From NCBI GenBank assembly GCA_937973565.1, contig CALJKQ010000064.1:1-64000 (forward strand): DNA of 64,000 nucleotides. The letters run 5' to 3'. Source of the DNA: an uncultured Saprospiraceae bacterium. Its GTDB lineage: Bacteria; Bacteroidota; Bacteroidia; Chitinophagales; Saprospiraceae. Below are positions 17,179-25,944 of this stretch, piece by piece. Numbering within the stretch: the stretch's first letter is position 1; every line of letters begins with the position of its first letter. The notes below the pieces were generated by a model that worked only from the letters and a program-made list of their open reading frames with translations, ran no database searches and was not told the origin of the DNA. The translations under genes were made by a program, and so were the position numbers.

Positions 17179-17595
17179 ATGCGACTTTCAGTTTACCGCA
17201 GATCCCATTTTAATGCCGCCCACCGGATTTTTAATCCTGCATGGGATGATGAAAAAAACGAAAAAGTATTTGGCTCATGCGCCAATCCTTATTTCCATGG
17301 TCATAATTACGAACTGGAGGTCTGTGTCACGGGGGAAACGGATCCAGATACCGGGTATGTTTACGATTTGGGGCATTTGCAACACATCATCGAAGAAGAA
17401 GTGGAAGCGCGGCTCGATCACAAAAATCTCAACCTGCAGGTTGAAGAATTTAAAGAATTGATTCCTACAGCCGAACACATTTGTTATGTCATTTATACCT
17501 GGCTGAGAAAGAGGATAGCATCTTCTTATGATATCAGGGTAAGGTTGTGGGAGACTCCCAGGAACAGCGTAAGTTATCCGCCTGAAGCCTTCTGA
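17179..17595 (+). CDS. 6-pyruvoyl-tetrahydropterin synthase-type protein
   Basis: A 138-residue T-fold enzyme. Zinc ligands are FNAAHRI and FHGHNYELE. The catalytic Cys sits in GSCANPYFHGH with five residues between Cys and HGH, as in the mammalian-type PTPS, not the three-residue spacing typical of QueD. Other active-site parts are RLDHKNLN and LWETPRNSVSY. It probably converts 7,8-dihydroneopterin triphosphate to 6-pyruvoyl-tetrahydropterin (biopterin route); a role in queuosine synthesis (QueD, CPH4 synthase) is the alternative. No other pterin or queuosine gene is in the window. Its 3' end overlaps the convergent TPR gene by 22 bases. Confidence 0.88.
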   Translation: MRLSVYRRSHFNAAHRIFNPAWDDEKNEKVFGSCANPYFHGHNYELEVCVTGETDPDTGYVYDLGHLQHIIEEEVEARLDHKNLNLQVEEFKELIPTAEHICYVIYTWLRKRIASSYDIRVRLWETPRNSVSYPPEAF

Positions 17596-18440
17596 TTGCG
17601 GGCTTTTTCAATTTCATTGATGAGTTGCTGAACGCCGCGCTGGCGCTTGTTGAGTTTATTGTTTTTAGAAGCTTTTACTGCATTGGACAAGCCACCCAGG
17701 TAATACCGCGTTATCCAGGGTCCTACGCTCAATGTAGCGTCTGCAAGACCAATATCCGGAATGAGATCGATGTACAACAGGCCAAATAAAACATAAAGGG
17801 CCATGGAGTTGAGACCATCTTTTACTTCACCGTTGGCAATCTGGCCGGTACCAGGTAAGATCGCACTCATCCATCTGGCGGTAGATGGATTTTTTTTGCT
17901 GTTTTTTTCCAGGTCTTTGATAATCCTGGATACAGCCACTGAATCCAGGTTTTGGCTGTAACTCAACTTATTTACATACGATAAGCCTTTGTCGTATTGA
18001 TCTGTGAAAAAATAATTGATGGCTGTCATAAAATAAAACCGATCCAGGTTGGGTTCCAGTCTTTTGGTCACCTGGAGGATTTCGACCAGTGCTCTCTGGT
18101 ATTCTTCTTTTGCCAGAAAGATTTTTTGTTTTTCAAACCTTACCTCATTTCTGCGGGCATCGAAATTTGGCAATTTGAAAAAATACAAATCGAGGTATTT
18201 CAGTGCATTTTCATCGTCGCCTTTCAAAAGAAAGCAGCGTGCAATTTTGCCGCATACTTCGGGATTGGCGTTGTTTTGATCAAGGTAATAAGCCCTGAGA
18301 TACTCTTTTAAAGCAGCATCTGTCTGCTCTTGTAAAAACAAATGATCGGCGTATTGCAACTCAGGAGACTGAGCCGACAAAGTCCCCAGCCAGAAACTAA
18401 AAGCCGTAATATAAATCAATATGGCGCTTGCTCTGCTCAT
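17574..18440 (-). CDS. TPR-repeat protein with C-terminal membrane domain
   Basis: A 288-residue protein: signal peptide (ends GTLSAQ), helical TPR-like repeats (about 30-170; DAALKEYLRAYYLDQNNANP), then a membrane part beginning MSAILPGTGQIANGEVKDGL with helices to about 250, and a basic tail. The motif LPGTGQ-x(3)-G-x-x-x-D-G is shared with the next gene upstream (18397-19215), so the two are paralogues. They sit in an operon with a secreted YidD and a LolA-like protein. The function is unknown; an envelope-biogenesis role is inferred from context. Confidence 0.7.
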   Translation of the reverse strand: MSRASAILIYITAFSFWLGTLSAQSPELQYADHLFLQEQTDAALKEYLRAYYLDQNNANPEVCGKIARCFLLKGDDENALKYLDLYFFKLPNFDARRNEVRFEKQKIFLAKEEYQRALVEILQVTKRLEPNLDRFYFMTAINYFFTDQYDKGLSYVNKLSYSQNLDSVAVSRIIKDLEKNSKKNPSTARWMSAILPGTGQIANGEVKDGLNSMALYVLFGLLYIDLIPDIGLADATLSVGPWITRYYLGGLSNAVKASKNNKLNKRQRGVQQLINEIEKARNQKASGG

Positions 18441-19215
18441 ACAATTTTGACTTTTGTTTTTTGTTATAATTTTTGGCTGACTTTATGGAGCCGTAAATAT
18501 TGCCGATGTAAAAACCGGCAGCAAAGCCACCGTAGATCCAACCACCGGCTGATTTTATGCCGCCCTGTGAAAACCGGCGATAAGACTGGTAGCTGGTGGC
18601 TGCAATGAAAATAAATGAAATAATACCATCTTTGACGTCCTTGGCATATATCCGTCCTGCACCCGGAATCAGGGCAGAGAGGGTTCCCGCCAGAAAGGGA
18701 CTTTTGCGTTTTTGGTTCAAACCTGCGTGGATGATTTCGTAATAACCGTCATCTTTTACGTTCCATATCCTATACAAGCTGTCTGATTTTTTCCAATCCT
18801 GTCTGAGCACGGATATGTCCAATGTCATTTTTTGAGCTGCAGACGATGGTAAGACATCTTTGTGGCTGTCAAATACCAATTGAGCTACTCCGGCCTGATC
18901 ATTGAGTGCCATAGAGAGTACATATTCTTTGAGGATATCGGGATTTTTCAAATCCAGTGACGCCCCCTTTTTTTCTACTTCATCGTACTTGTTGAGTTTG
19001 CGGTAGGATTTCAACAACTGTGTGAGATATCCCGGTTCATTGGGAAAGAGATAGTGCAGGCGCTCATATTCTTCTGCAGCAAAATCGTACAATTTCTGAT
19101 CGTACAGAAATCGTGCAAAGCCGGCCAGTTGAGTACTGTCGGCAACAGGGTTTTGTCCTATGGCAGCGATCGAGAGTAAAAAAAAGACAAGGCCGGCTAT
19201 GATTCTCCTTTGCAT
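18397..19215 (-). CDS. TPR-repeat protein with C-terminal membrane domain (paralogue)
   Basis: A 272-residue protein with the same plan as its neighbour: signal peptide (AAIGQ), TPR-like helices (FAAEEYERLHYLFPNEPGYL), then LSALIPGAGRIYAKDVKDGI and two or three membrane segments ending IGNIYGSIKSAKNYN. It overlaps the downstream paralogue by 44 bases and follows yidD by 3 bases. An adjacent pair with matching architecture points to an old tandem duplication followed by strong divergence. Confidence 0.7.
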   Translation of the reverse strand: MQRRIIAGLVFFLLSIAAIGQNPVADSTQLAGFARFLYDQKLYDFAAEEYERLHYLFPNEPGYLTQLLKSYRKLNKYDEVEKKGASLDLKNPDILKEYVLSMALNDQAGVAQLVFDSHKDVLPSSAAQKMTLDISVLRQDWKKSDSLYRIWNVKDDGYYEIIHAGLNQKRKSPFLAGTLSALIPGAGRIYAKDVKDGIISFIFIAATSYQSYRRFSQGGIKSAGGWIYGGFAAGFYIGNIYGSIKSAKNYNKKQKSKLYEQSKRHIDLYYGF

Positions 19216-19218
19216 AAA

Positions 19219-19623
19219 TTACCATTTAACAGGGTCAACCAAGGCCCTTTTTTTTGCATCAATAGTATATTTTTCAGGACTTAAACCGTTGCACCGTGTC
19301 AATCGGTCCAAGGTCATAATGCCACCTTTGATGAGACCTTCCTGCTTAACGGCCATGATGCCATATAATGAGCACGAAGGGTGGAAGGCACAACGATTGG
19401 CATCTTGCGATGAAAGGATTTCCTTGTACAAAAAAAACAAGGCGGAAAACACCATCTGGACTTCATTTTGATTGCCTTCAATGTGTTCTTTAAAGGTGGT
19501 GTAAGCACTGGGTTTGTGCTTTTCAGCAGCCAGAACACGTGCAAAGCTGAGGTCTTCCGGGTTTTGACCCATCAGCAAACCGGAAGCGGTCAATGACAAG
19601 AAAAGGATTAAAAATGATTTCAT
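19219..19623 (-). CDS. yidD: YidD-domain protein with signal peptide
   Basis: The C-terminal 80 residues match YidD, the membrane-insertion efficiency factor: FFLYKEILSSQDANRCAFHP then SCSLYGIMAVKQEGLIKGG, LDRLTRCNG and a final DPVKW. Standard YidD is a 70-85 residue inner-face peripheral protein placed between rnpA and yidC. This one has 134 residues and starts with a cleavable-looking signal peptide (FLILFLSLTASGLLMGQ), so it would be exported. It overlaps the LolA-like gene by 4 bases and precedes the TPR pair. The family call is firm; the periplasmic location is inference from the leader. Confidence 0.88.
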   Translation of the reverse strand: MKSFLILFLSLTASGLLMGQNPEDLSFARVLAAEKHKPSAYTTFKEHIEGNQNEVQMVFSALFFLYKEILSSQDANRCAFHPSCSLYGIMAVKQEGLIKGGIMTLDRLTRCNGLSPEKYTIDAKKRALVDPVKW

Positions 19624-20267
19624 TCTACTACCACGTTATCAAAAGTAATTGACTTGTATAGTTGCTGTTCATTGCCGGAATACTGCGAAACTATTTTCAT
19701 TGGCACAGGCAGGTCTTTGATGATCTGGTAATTTTCATAAAACGTCTTATTGATTTCTTTTTCCTCTACGTCATAAAAAACAATGCCCATCAGCAGATTG
19801 TCTTTGACATGCGTAATTACTTTTTTGAGAAAGGACTTAAAAGCCGATGGTGGTTCCCACTCCATTATCAATTCTTCGTCACTTTCCTGCACGGAGGTGA
19901 TTACAAAACCCGCGGAAGAAAGGCCAAAATCATTGTCTTTGTATTCCAGTATGTTTTTAAACATAATAAAATCATTGACCTGACCCAATACTTTGGTTGT
20001 TACCAATGAGTCGCCTACATATTTATGCAGGGTAGAATCCTGGATAACCCATCTTTCTTTCTGAGGAAAAGAAAGAAAATACTCTGCTTTGTTCTGGTGG
20101 TTGTCATAACTCACTTTTCCCATCATGAGGGTAGACTTTTCAGTTCCGGTTCTTTTTTCTTTAATGGAAAAACCCGCCTGAAACAAATGATACTTTTGAG
20201 CGTTGAGGGCGTTGGACAGACAGCAAGCAAGGATGAAAATAAATATTAATCTTGTCACCAGGTTCAT
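19620..20267 (-). CDS. LolA-like outer-membrane lipoprotein carrier homologue
   Basis: A 215-residue secreted protein; Met 20267 gives a clean signal peptide (IFIFILACCLSNALNAQ). The body has the antiparallel beta pattern of the LolA/LolB fold: KVSYDNHQNKAEYFLSFPQ, RWVIQDSTLHKYVGD, then LIMEWEPPSAFKSFL and VPMKIVSQYSGN. Similarity is at fold-pattern level, so it may bind a lipid or lipoprotein other than the canonical Lol cargo. It is first in the operon with yidD and the two TPR genes. Confidence 0.55.
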   Translation of the reverse strand: MNLVTRLIFIFILACCLSNALNAQKYHLFQAGFSIKEKRTGTEKSTLMMGKVSYDNHQNKAEYFLSFPQKERWVIQDSTLHKYVGDSLVTTKVLGQVNDFIMFKNILEYKDNDFGLSSAGFVITSVQESDEELIMEWEPPSAFKSFLKKVITHVKDNLLMGIVFYDVEEKEINKTFYENYQIIKDLPVPMKIVSQYSGNEQQLYKSITFDNVVVE

Positions 20268-20428
20268 TTTATATAACTGCAAAAGAACAAAATGTTGAGC
20301 ATATAAAACCAAATTATGTATTTGAGCAGGACATTTAAGCTACGCATCATTGAATGCACAGCACTGTTTACAACGCGATGCCGGCTTAAAATCAATCATG
20401 ATTTATTTTGTCATATGCCTATAAAAGC

Positions 20429-20453
20429 AAAGTGCAGCCTATAGCTGCACTTT
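20429..20453 (-). terminator. Intrinsic terminator after the gene at 20479
   Basis: Perfect 10-bp inverted repeat, AAAGTGCAGC at 20429-20438 and GCTGCACTTT at 20444-20453, with a 5-base loop, 26 bases past the stop at 20479. On the minus strand a T-rich stretch follows. Confidence 0.8.
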
Positions 20454-20478
20454 ACTTTAAATCTTATGTAATTATTGA

Positions 20479-20937
20479 TTAGTACAAAGAAGCCAATGAT
20501 GCTCCAACGATACCAACATAAATAACAAAGAACAATGCATAAGCGATAACACAACCCCAAAGAGCGTTCATCACTTGCTTCTTCCTTGAAGAACCTTCAT
20601 CCATGGTAAGGTATACGATCAACATACCCACCCAGCCAAGGCAGAATCCCCACCAGAAACCCGGAATACCAAGTGGTGTTCCGCTGGCGTTCTCAAACAT
20701 GCCATCTTCGCTTGCAGAAGCTGAAAGTTGAGTCTTTTCAACAAGGTTTGGATACTTGGCAACCAGTTGGTCGTAAGTAAGTCCTTCTTCCTTAATGATC
20801 TTCTCGATTTGGTTCAGATCAGAAAGTTGTTGTTCAATTACTTCTTTTTTTGCCGTTAATTTACCGGGATTAGTTGTAGTTGCAGACAAGCTGAGACAAG
20901 CACCCAATACGAAGGCCAAAAGGAAAAATCTTTTCAT
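20479..20937 (-). CDS. Conserved small membrane protein, function unknown
   Basis: A 152-residue protein: signal peptide (LGACLSLSA), a charged helical middle (about 25-65, LTAKKEVIEQQLSDLNQIEK), then two membrane helices with the conserved-looking core GIPGFWWGFCLGWVGMLIVY and a second helix CVIAYALFFVIYVGIVGASL. The stretch TMDEGSSRKKQVMNALWG joins them. Similar proteins recur in Bacteroidota, but I know no function. It has its own promoter and terminator, so it is a single-gene unit. Confidence 0.75.
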   Translation of the reverse strand: MKRFFLLAFVLGACLSLSATTTNPGKLTAKKEVIEQQLSDLNQIEKIIKEEGLTYDQLVAKYPNLVEKTQLSASASEDGMFENASGTPLGIPGFWWGFCLGWVGMLIVYLTMDEGSSRKKQVMNALWGCVIAYALFFVIYVGIVGASLASLY

Positions 20938-20979
20938 AATGAATTATTAAGGTTAGATAAATAAGGTTTAAATGTTGCG

Positions 20980-21010
20980 TAAATATAGAAAATATTTAAT
21001 TGCCTGTCAA
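20980..21010 (-). promoter_or_regulatory. Predicted promoter of the 20479-20937 gene
   Basis: On the minus strand: TTG (21008-21010), a 20-base spacer, and TATATTTA (20980-20987), one base away from TAnnTTTG. It gives a leader of about 35 bases. Confidence 0.55.
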
Positions 21011-21152
21011 AATGTAATTCCCTGTTTTTCACAAAATTTAACCATTTTTTATAAAATTGTTAAAATATTGTGACAAAATACAGCCAAACACGAAATATTA
21101 TTTGGAAAAACAGACGATTTAAACCATTAATCAACCATAAATTTTGTATGGG

Positions 21153-21656
21153 TTATTTGCTTTTTCCGCCTAAAATGTATCGAACAGACAAGGCACCATA
21201 ACCGGAACGGAACCTGTTCAAATTTACACCCGGATAGTCATAGGAATCAACCAATACTATGGTTGGTGCCCAATCTACACTGGCGTTTATCGGATAATCT
21301 TCAAAAGTGTAATCCAGACCAATGACACCGGAAACACCCAGTTCGTAGTATGAATTGTAGCCGGCATATCCATAGTCCCAGGTCGTAACGGAAGCACCTC
21401 CTCCAAAATACCAGTTTAATTTGTTGACACTTTTAACAGGGCTGTGGATTTCGTAGTAGGCACCGGCTGCCAATCCACCCCAACGAATACCTCCAAAAAT
21501 GTCGATCGCTGCCTTCTTATTCAAAAAAGTCTTGTACGAGCCAATCAGACCATAACCCAATTTGGCGCCAATTGCCGATTTGTAATCCTGTGCATTTGCA
21601 GAACTTAAAAAAGCCACTACAAATAGTGTTGCAAAAATAGTTTTAAGTGTTTTCAT
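21153..21656 (-). CDS. Small outer-membrane beta-barrel protein
   Basis: A 167-residue protein with a signal peptide (FVVAFLSSANAQ) and alternating amphipathic strands rich in Gly and Tyr (AIGAKLGYGLIGSYKTFL, GGLAAGAYYEIHS, YGALSVRYILGG). The size fits an eight-stranded OmpW/OmpX-like barrel. No specific role can be read. An exact -7 box TATCTTTG (minus strand, 21695-21702) lies 39 bases before the ATG. Confidence 0.7.
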   Translation of the reverse strand: MKTLKTIFATLFVVAFLSSANAQDYKSAIGAKLGYGLIGSYKTFLNKKAAIDIFGGIRWGGLAAGAYYEIHSPVKSVNKLNWYFGGGASVTTWDYGYAGYNSYYELGVSGVIGLDYTFEDYPINASVDWAPTIVLVDSYDYPGVNLNRFRSGYGALSVRYILGGKSK

Positions 21657-21778
21657 TTAAACAATCTTTAGTAATTAGGTAATATTTATATTTTCAAAGA
21701 TAAAAACAAAAATCGTGTCTAGGGATAAGTGTTGATAAAATGTGCTGTGACGTAGTTTTTTTCGATTAAAATGTAGAA

Positions 21779-22204
21779 TTATGCGGTTGGAAGCAACCAA
21801 TCCATTGCCATCCGATATCCATGCAGTCCTTGTCCCATGATGGTATGGGCACAAATCGGACTTAAATAAGAGATGCGACGAAAGTGTTCCCTTTCCATTA
21901 TATTACTAATGTGTACTTCTACTACCTTGCATGGAACTGCAGCTACAGCATCGGCAAGAGCAATGGATGTATGGGTATAACCCCCTGCATTGAGTATGAT
22001 GCCATCTGCGCGGTATCCAAAATCCTGTATCCAGTCTATAAGCTGGCCTTCGTGGTTGCTTTGCAGATAGACCAGTTCATGCTGTGCATATTCTTCCCTT
22101 AATCGGGGAATAAAGGAGTCAAAACTCTCCGTACCATAAATGTCAGGTTGCCTTTTGCCTACCATGTTGAGATTAGGGCCATTGATGATAATGATGAATG
22201 CCAT
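21779..22204 (-). CDS. aroQ: 3-dehydroquinate dehydratase, type II
   Basis: Third step of the shikimate pathway (3-dehydroquinate to 3-dehydroshikimate), dodecameric cytoplasmic enzyme. The 141 residues show INGPNLNMVGKRQPDIYG, the SNHEGQLIDWI segment, LNAGGYTHTSIALADA, EVHISNIMEREHFRR and catalytic His/Arg positions. It follows recQ by 2 bases and is likely co-transcribed. Confidence 0.96.
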   Translation of the reverse strand: MAFIIIINGPNLNMVGKRQPDIYGTESFDSFIPRLREEYAQHELVYLQSNHEGQLIDWIQDFGYRADGIILNAGGYTHTSIALADAVAAVPCKVVEVHISNIMEREHFRRISYLSPICAHTIMGQGLHGYRMAMDWLLPTA

Positions 22205-22206
22205 AA

Positions 22207-24396
22207 TCAGTTGGCAAATTCAGACATAAACTTGATGCGCACCAGACACAGCTCTTCCATGGTAATGTCCTCATCTTTGAGTGCCTTGAAAGCATCCATC
22301 AATGAATCCGACTCAGCCTCGCGGTAATATTCATAAATTTCCTCAATGATGTCGTGATCAATTTCCTCTTCGATATAATAGTCGAGGTCAAGCTTCGTAC
22401 CACCGTCTACGATGAGGTTGAGTTCTTCGAGCAATTCCTCCATGGTCTTACCCACATTTCGGGCAATATCTTCCAGTGGCAGCTTTTTGTCGATGCCCTG
22501 AATAATGGTGACCTTGTCTTTACTTTTATTGGCAACCTGGCGAATCAGGATTTCATCCGGCCTGTCGATCTCGTTGTCTTCTACATATTTTTGAATCAGG
22601 GCGATGAAAGGTTTGCCATATTTGGCTGCCTTTCCCTGGTTGATGCCGGTAATTTTGAGCATGTCTTCGTGGCAAACCGGATAAAAAGTTGCCATTTCCT
22701 GGAGGGAGGGCTCCTGGAAGATAATCCAGGGCTGTACACCCAGTTTTTTAGCTTCTTTTTTGCGGAGTTCCAACAACATGTTCATAAGCGTTTCATCCAA
22801 AACAGTGCCGCTTCCTTCCCCTATTATCACATCGTCGCCTTCTGCATCGCTGAAATCGCGGTTCAACGGAATGGTAATCGACCATGGTTTGTTGAGAAAT
22901 TCGTGACCCTGCTCTGTAACCCTCAGCAGTCCGTATAATTCAATGTCCTTTTCAATCAGGTTGTTGAGGATGCCGTGTCGGATGATGGAATGCCAATACA
23001 AATCTTCCTGATCTTTGCCGCATCCAAACAGTGGAAGTTTGTCGAAACGAAAATCTTTCATCTCCTTGGTGGCTTTGCCGGTAATGAATTCCACTACGGT
23101 TTTGATCAGAAACTTTTCATTGATTTCGAGGATGGCTTTAATGACCATGGCCATATCATGGTTGACCTCTACTTTGTCTTTGGGGTGCCTGCAGTTGTCG
23201 CACATCTTGTCGCACTTCGATTCATCATATGGCTCACCAAAGTAATGCAACAAAAATTTTCTGCGACAGGCACTGGTTTCAGAATACGCAATGATTTCAT
23301 CCATCAGCTGCGCCCCGAGCTCTCGTTCAGAAACGGGTTTGTCGCGCAGGAATTTTTCGAGTTTGAGAATGTCTTTATACGAGTAAAAAGCAAGGCATTT
23401 CCCTTCCAGTCCGTCTCGTCCCCCGCGACCTGTTTCCTGGTAGTAGTTTTCAATGCTTTTGGGTATATCGTAATGGATCACAAAGCGCACATCCGGCTTA
23501 TCGATGCCCATACCAAAGGCTATGGTGGCTACGATCACCTCGATTTCTTCCATCAGAAAATCATCCTGAACCTTGGTGCGCACCTTGGCATCCAGACCTG
23601 CATGATAAGGGGCTGCTTTGATGCCATTTACCTGAAGAATTTTAGCCAGTTCTTCGGTCGTTTTTCGCGCCTGAACATAGATTATGCCCGATTTGGTGGG
23701 CATGGCTTTTACAAACTGAACGATCTCTCTTACGGTTTGATCTCTGTTTATTTTGGGTCTGATTTCGTAAAAAAGATTATCCCGGTTGAAGGAGGAGATG
23801 AATACATTCACATCCCTCATATTGAGGTTCTTCACAATATCCGACTGCACCTTGGGTGTTGCGGTGGCAGTAAGAGCCACCAGCGGTATATCGGTACCAA
23901 TGGCACTGATCATGTTTCGGATTCTGCGGTACTCCGGTCGGAAGTCGTGACCCCATTCGGAGATACAGTGGGCTTCGTCGATGGCTACAAAGGACACATT
24001 GGTTTGTTGGAAAAACTCAATGTTTTCATCTTTGGTAAGGGTTTCCGGAGCCACAAACAACATCTTGGTAGTCCCGTTGGTGATGCCTTCTTTGACCTCC
24101 CGCATTTGGGTACGGGTAAGGGAGGAATTCAGAAATGAAGCCAGCTCATCGCTTTGAGAGTAGCCCCTGATGCTGTCAACCTGGTTTTTCATAAGGGCTA
24201 TCAGCGGTGATATGATCAAGGCGGTGCCCGGAAGCAGCAGGGCGGGTAATTGATAACAAAGCGACTTACCCCCGCCTGTAGGCATGATCACAAAAGTATC
24301 TTTGCCCGACATCACACTTTCAATGATTGCTTTCTGCTCTCCTTTAAAAGTGTCAAAGCCAAAGTATTCTTTTAATGATTTTTCGAGGCTATGCAT
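22207..24396 (-). CDS. recQ: ATP-dependent DNA helicase RecQ
   Basis: 3'-5' helicase in recombination and fork repair. The 729 residues contain motif I PTGGGKSLCYQLPALL, DEAH box AIDEAHCISEWGHDFRPEYR, motif VI YYQETGRGGRDG, the RQC zinc site (CRRKFLLHYFGEPY followed by CDKMCDNC), a winged helix and an HRDC domain (about 535-610). About 110 further residues, acidic and helical, extend beyond the HRDC domain; E. coli RecQ (about 610) lacks these. Confidence 0.96.
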   Translation of the reverse strand: MHSLEKSLKEYFGFDTFKGEQKAIIESVMSGKDTFVIMPTGGGKSLCYQLPALLLPGTALIISPLIALMKNQVDSIRGYSQSDELASFLNSSLTRTQMREVKEGITNGTTKMLFVAPETLTKDENIEFFQQTNVSFVAIDEAHCISEWGHDFRPEYRRIRNMISAIGTDIPLVALTATATPKVQSDIVKNLNMRDVNVFISSFNRDNLFYEIRPKINRDQTVREIVQFVKAMPTKSGIIYVQARKTTEELAKILQVNGIKAAPYHAGLDAKVRTKVQDDFLMEEIEVIVATIAFGMGIDKPDVRFVIHYDIPKSIENYYQETGRGGRDGLEGKCLAFYSYKDILKLEKFLRDKPVSERELGAQLMDEIIAYSETSACRRKFLLHYFGEPYDESKCDKMCDNCRHPKDKVEVNHDMAMVIKAILEINEKFLIKTVVEFITGKATKEMKDFRFDKLPLFGCGKDQEDLYWHSIIRHGILNNLIEKDIELYGLLRVTEQGHEFLNKPWSITIPLNRDFSDAEGDDVIIGEGSGTVLDETLMNMLLELRKKEAKKLGVQPWIIFQEPSLQEMATFYPVCHEDMLKITGINQGKAAKYGKPFIALIQKYVEDNEIDRPDEILIRQVANKSKDKVTIIQGIDKKLPLEDIARNVGKTMEELLEELNLIVDGGTKLDLDYYIEEEIDHDIIEEIYEYYREAESDSLMDAFKALKDEDITMEELCLVRIKFMSEFAN

Positions 24397-24587
24397 CTAT
24401 TGTATGTTATTAAATAACAGCTTTTTGTTTGATAAGAAAGCGATCTCCCAAAAGGGGGAAACGGCTCTTGTTTTTAGTGGATTTTGTACCCTGTTTTTAC
24501 AAATGCCGTCTAAAGTTATCAAAAATTTCATGCAAACCCACAAATAAAATAATGAATTTTTATTTTACATATCGCAGATACGCTCCC

Positions 24588-24595
24588 TATCTTTG
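24588..24595 (+). promoter_or_regulatory. -7 box (TATCTTTG) upstream of the isomerase gene
   Basis: Exact TAnnTTTG on the plus strand; the -33 side reads TTTTA rather than TTTG. Transcription would begin near 24601, about 65 bases before the TTG start codon at 24667. The rest of the 24397-24666 gap is AT-rich with no other signal seen. Confidence 0.45.
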
Positions 24596-24666
24596 GCCGG
24601 TCTGATGATAATTGCGAATAAAATTCATCATTAAGCACAGGCAAAACACTAAAATACCGCCAACAA

Positions 24667-25629
24667 TTGGAAGCACAAATTTTAAATAGCATACACTCTA
24701 CTTTGGAAATTGAAGCTCACACCCTCAATGCCATGCGGCAATCCATTGGCCCATCACACGTTGAGGCCGTTAAATTGCTGTATGCATGCCAGGGCAAGCT
24801 GGTGGTGACCGGCATAGGCAAGAGTGCCATCATTGGTCAGAAGATGGTTGCCACTTTCAATTCTACCGGCAGTAAGGCAGTATTTATGCATGCGGCTGAT
24901 GCGGTTCATGGTGATCTGGGACAAATAGATAAAAGCGATGTGGTGATCTGCCTTTCCAAAAGTGGTGATACCGCTGAGCTCAAAGTTTTATTACCTATTT
25001 TAAAGGCCATGGGCAATACAACCATAGCCATGGTATCCAATGCTTCCTCTTTTCTGGCCAACCAATGCGATTTGTGTTTACTGCTTCCTGTCGAAAAGGA
25101 AGCAGACCCCAACAACCTGGCTCCTACGGCAAGTACGGTGGCGCAGCTGGCTATGGGTGATGCTCTGGCCATGGCGCTGCTGCATCTCAAAGGATTCAGC
25201 TCAAAAGATTTTGCCCTTTTACACCCCGGAGGTAATCTTGGGAAGATGCTGTATACTACTGTAGGCGATCTTGCCTATAAAAATGCACAGCCTTTTGTGC
25301 ATGCCGGTGCGCTCATCAAAGACGTCATCCTCACCATTTCATCGGGCAGATTGGGTGCTACCGCTGTGACAGATGAAAACAAAAAGATTTTGGGCATCAT
25401 TACCGACGGTGACTTAAGAAGAATGCTCATGAACCAAAGTTTTGGTGATCATATCAAAGCAGAACAGATTATGTCTGCACACCCCAAAACCATTTCCGGC
25501 CAGGCTCTTGCCGTTGAAGCATTGGAACATATGAGGTCGTTGTCTATTTCGCAACTGCTGGTGGAAGAAAACCAACAATACAAAGGTATCATCCACATGC
25601 ACGATCTCATCCGGGAAGGCTTTGTTTAA
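24667..25629 (+). CDS. kdsD: D-arabinose 5-phosphate isomerase (KdsD/GutQ type)
   Basis: Interconverts ribulose 5-phosphate and arabinose 5-phosphate, feeding Kdo for lipopolysaccharide. The 320 residues comprise an SIS domain (VVTGIGKSAIIGQKMVATFN, HGDLGQIDKSDVVICLSKSG, LAPTASTVAQLAMGDALA, LLHPGGNLGK) and two CBS repeats (about 205-320). The first codon is TTG: an in-frame stop lies at 24619 and no ATG gives the family N-terminus. Ru5P is also the product of the Gnd half at 3010. Confidence 0.9.
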   Translation: MEAQILNSIHSTLEIEAHTLNAMRQSIGPSHVEAVKLLYACQGKLVVTGIGKSAIIGQKMVATFNSTGSKAVFMHAADAVHGDLGQIDKSDVVICLSKSGDTAELKVLLPILKAMGNTTIAMVSNASSFLANQCDLCLLLPVEKEADPNNLAPTASTVAQLAMGDALAMALLHLKGFSSKDFALLHPGGNLGKMLYTTVGDLAYKNAQPFVHAGALIKDVILTISSGRLGATAVTDENKKILGIITDGDLRRMLMNQSFGDHIKAEQIMSAHPKTISGQALAVEALEHMRSLSISQLLVEENQQYKGIIHMHDLIREGFV

Positions 25630-25944
25630 AAACCAACATTACAAGAATAAAATTTCGAATTGATGGGTAAAGCAATAGTTAATTCTTTACCATTCGACAC
25701 TTTTCTTAGCACACCAAATAATATGTGGCACACACTGTTAATCCTGCTTTTCCGGGTTAAAAAGATGGTGTGTATCGAAATTTGGACCTTTGAGAAGGAC
25801 GATGCAGGCTGTATGTATTTAATAATCAATGGTGTGATATATAAAATATATTTTAGTCAAATGGAGCTTTATCAAAATTTTATGCTTTAAAAATTTAAGT
25901 TTGGGTTAATTACTATATTTTTAGACCGAAATTCAAAACTAATT
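25630..25944. other. Intergenic stretch before the POT cluster
   Basis: 315 bases, AT-rich. The only recognisable signal is TAAGTTTG at 25896-25903, a -7-like box 42 bases before the first transporter ATG, without a good -33 partner. Short open frames here on both strands lack a credible composition or start. No RNA gene was seen. Confidence 0.5.

Noticed and set aside
22975..24138. 387-codon open frame on the plus strand opposite recQ
   Set aside because: Fully antisense to a recQ gene with all motifs. Long antisense frames arise from codon bias; the translation is rich in His/Phe/Gly with no domain.
25660..25890. 76-codon open frame before the POT cluster
   Set aside because: AT-rich intergenic composition, no promoter or family, and overlapping frames on the other strand of equal quality.
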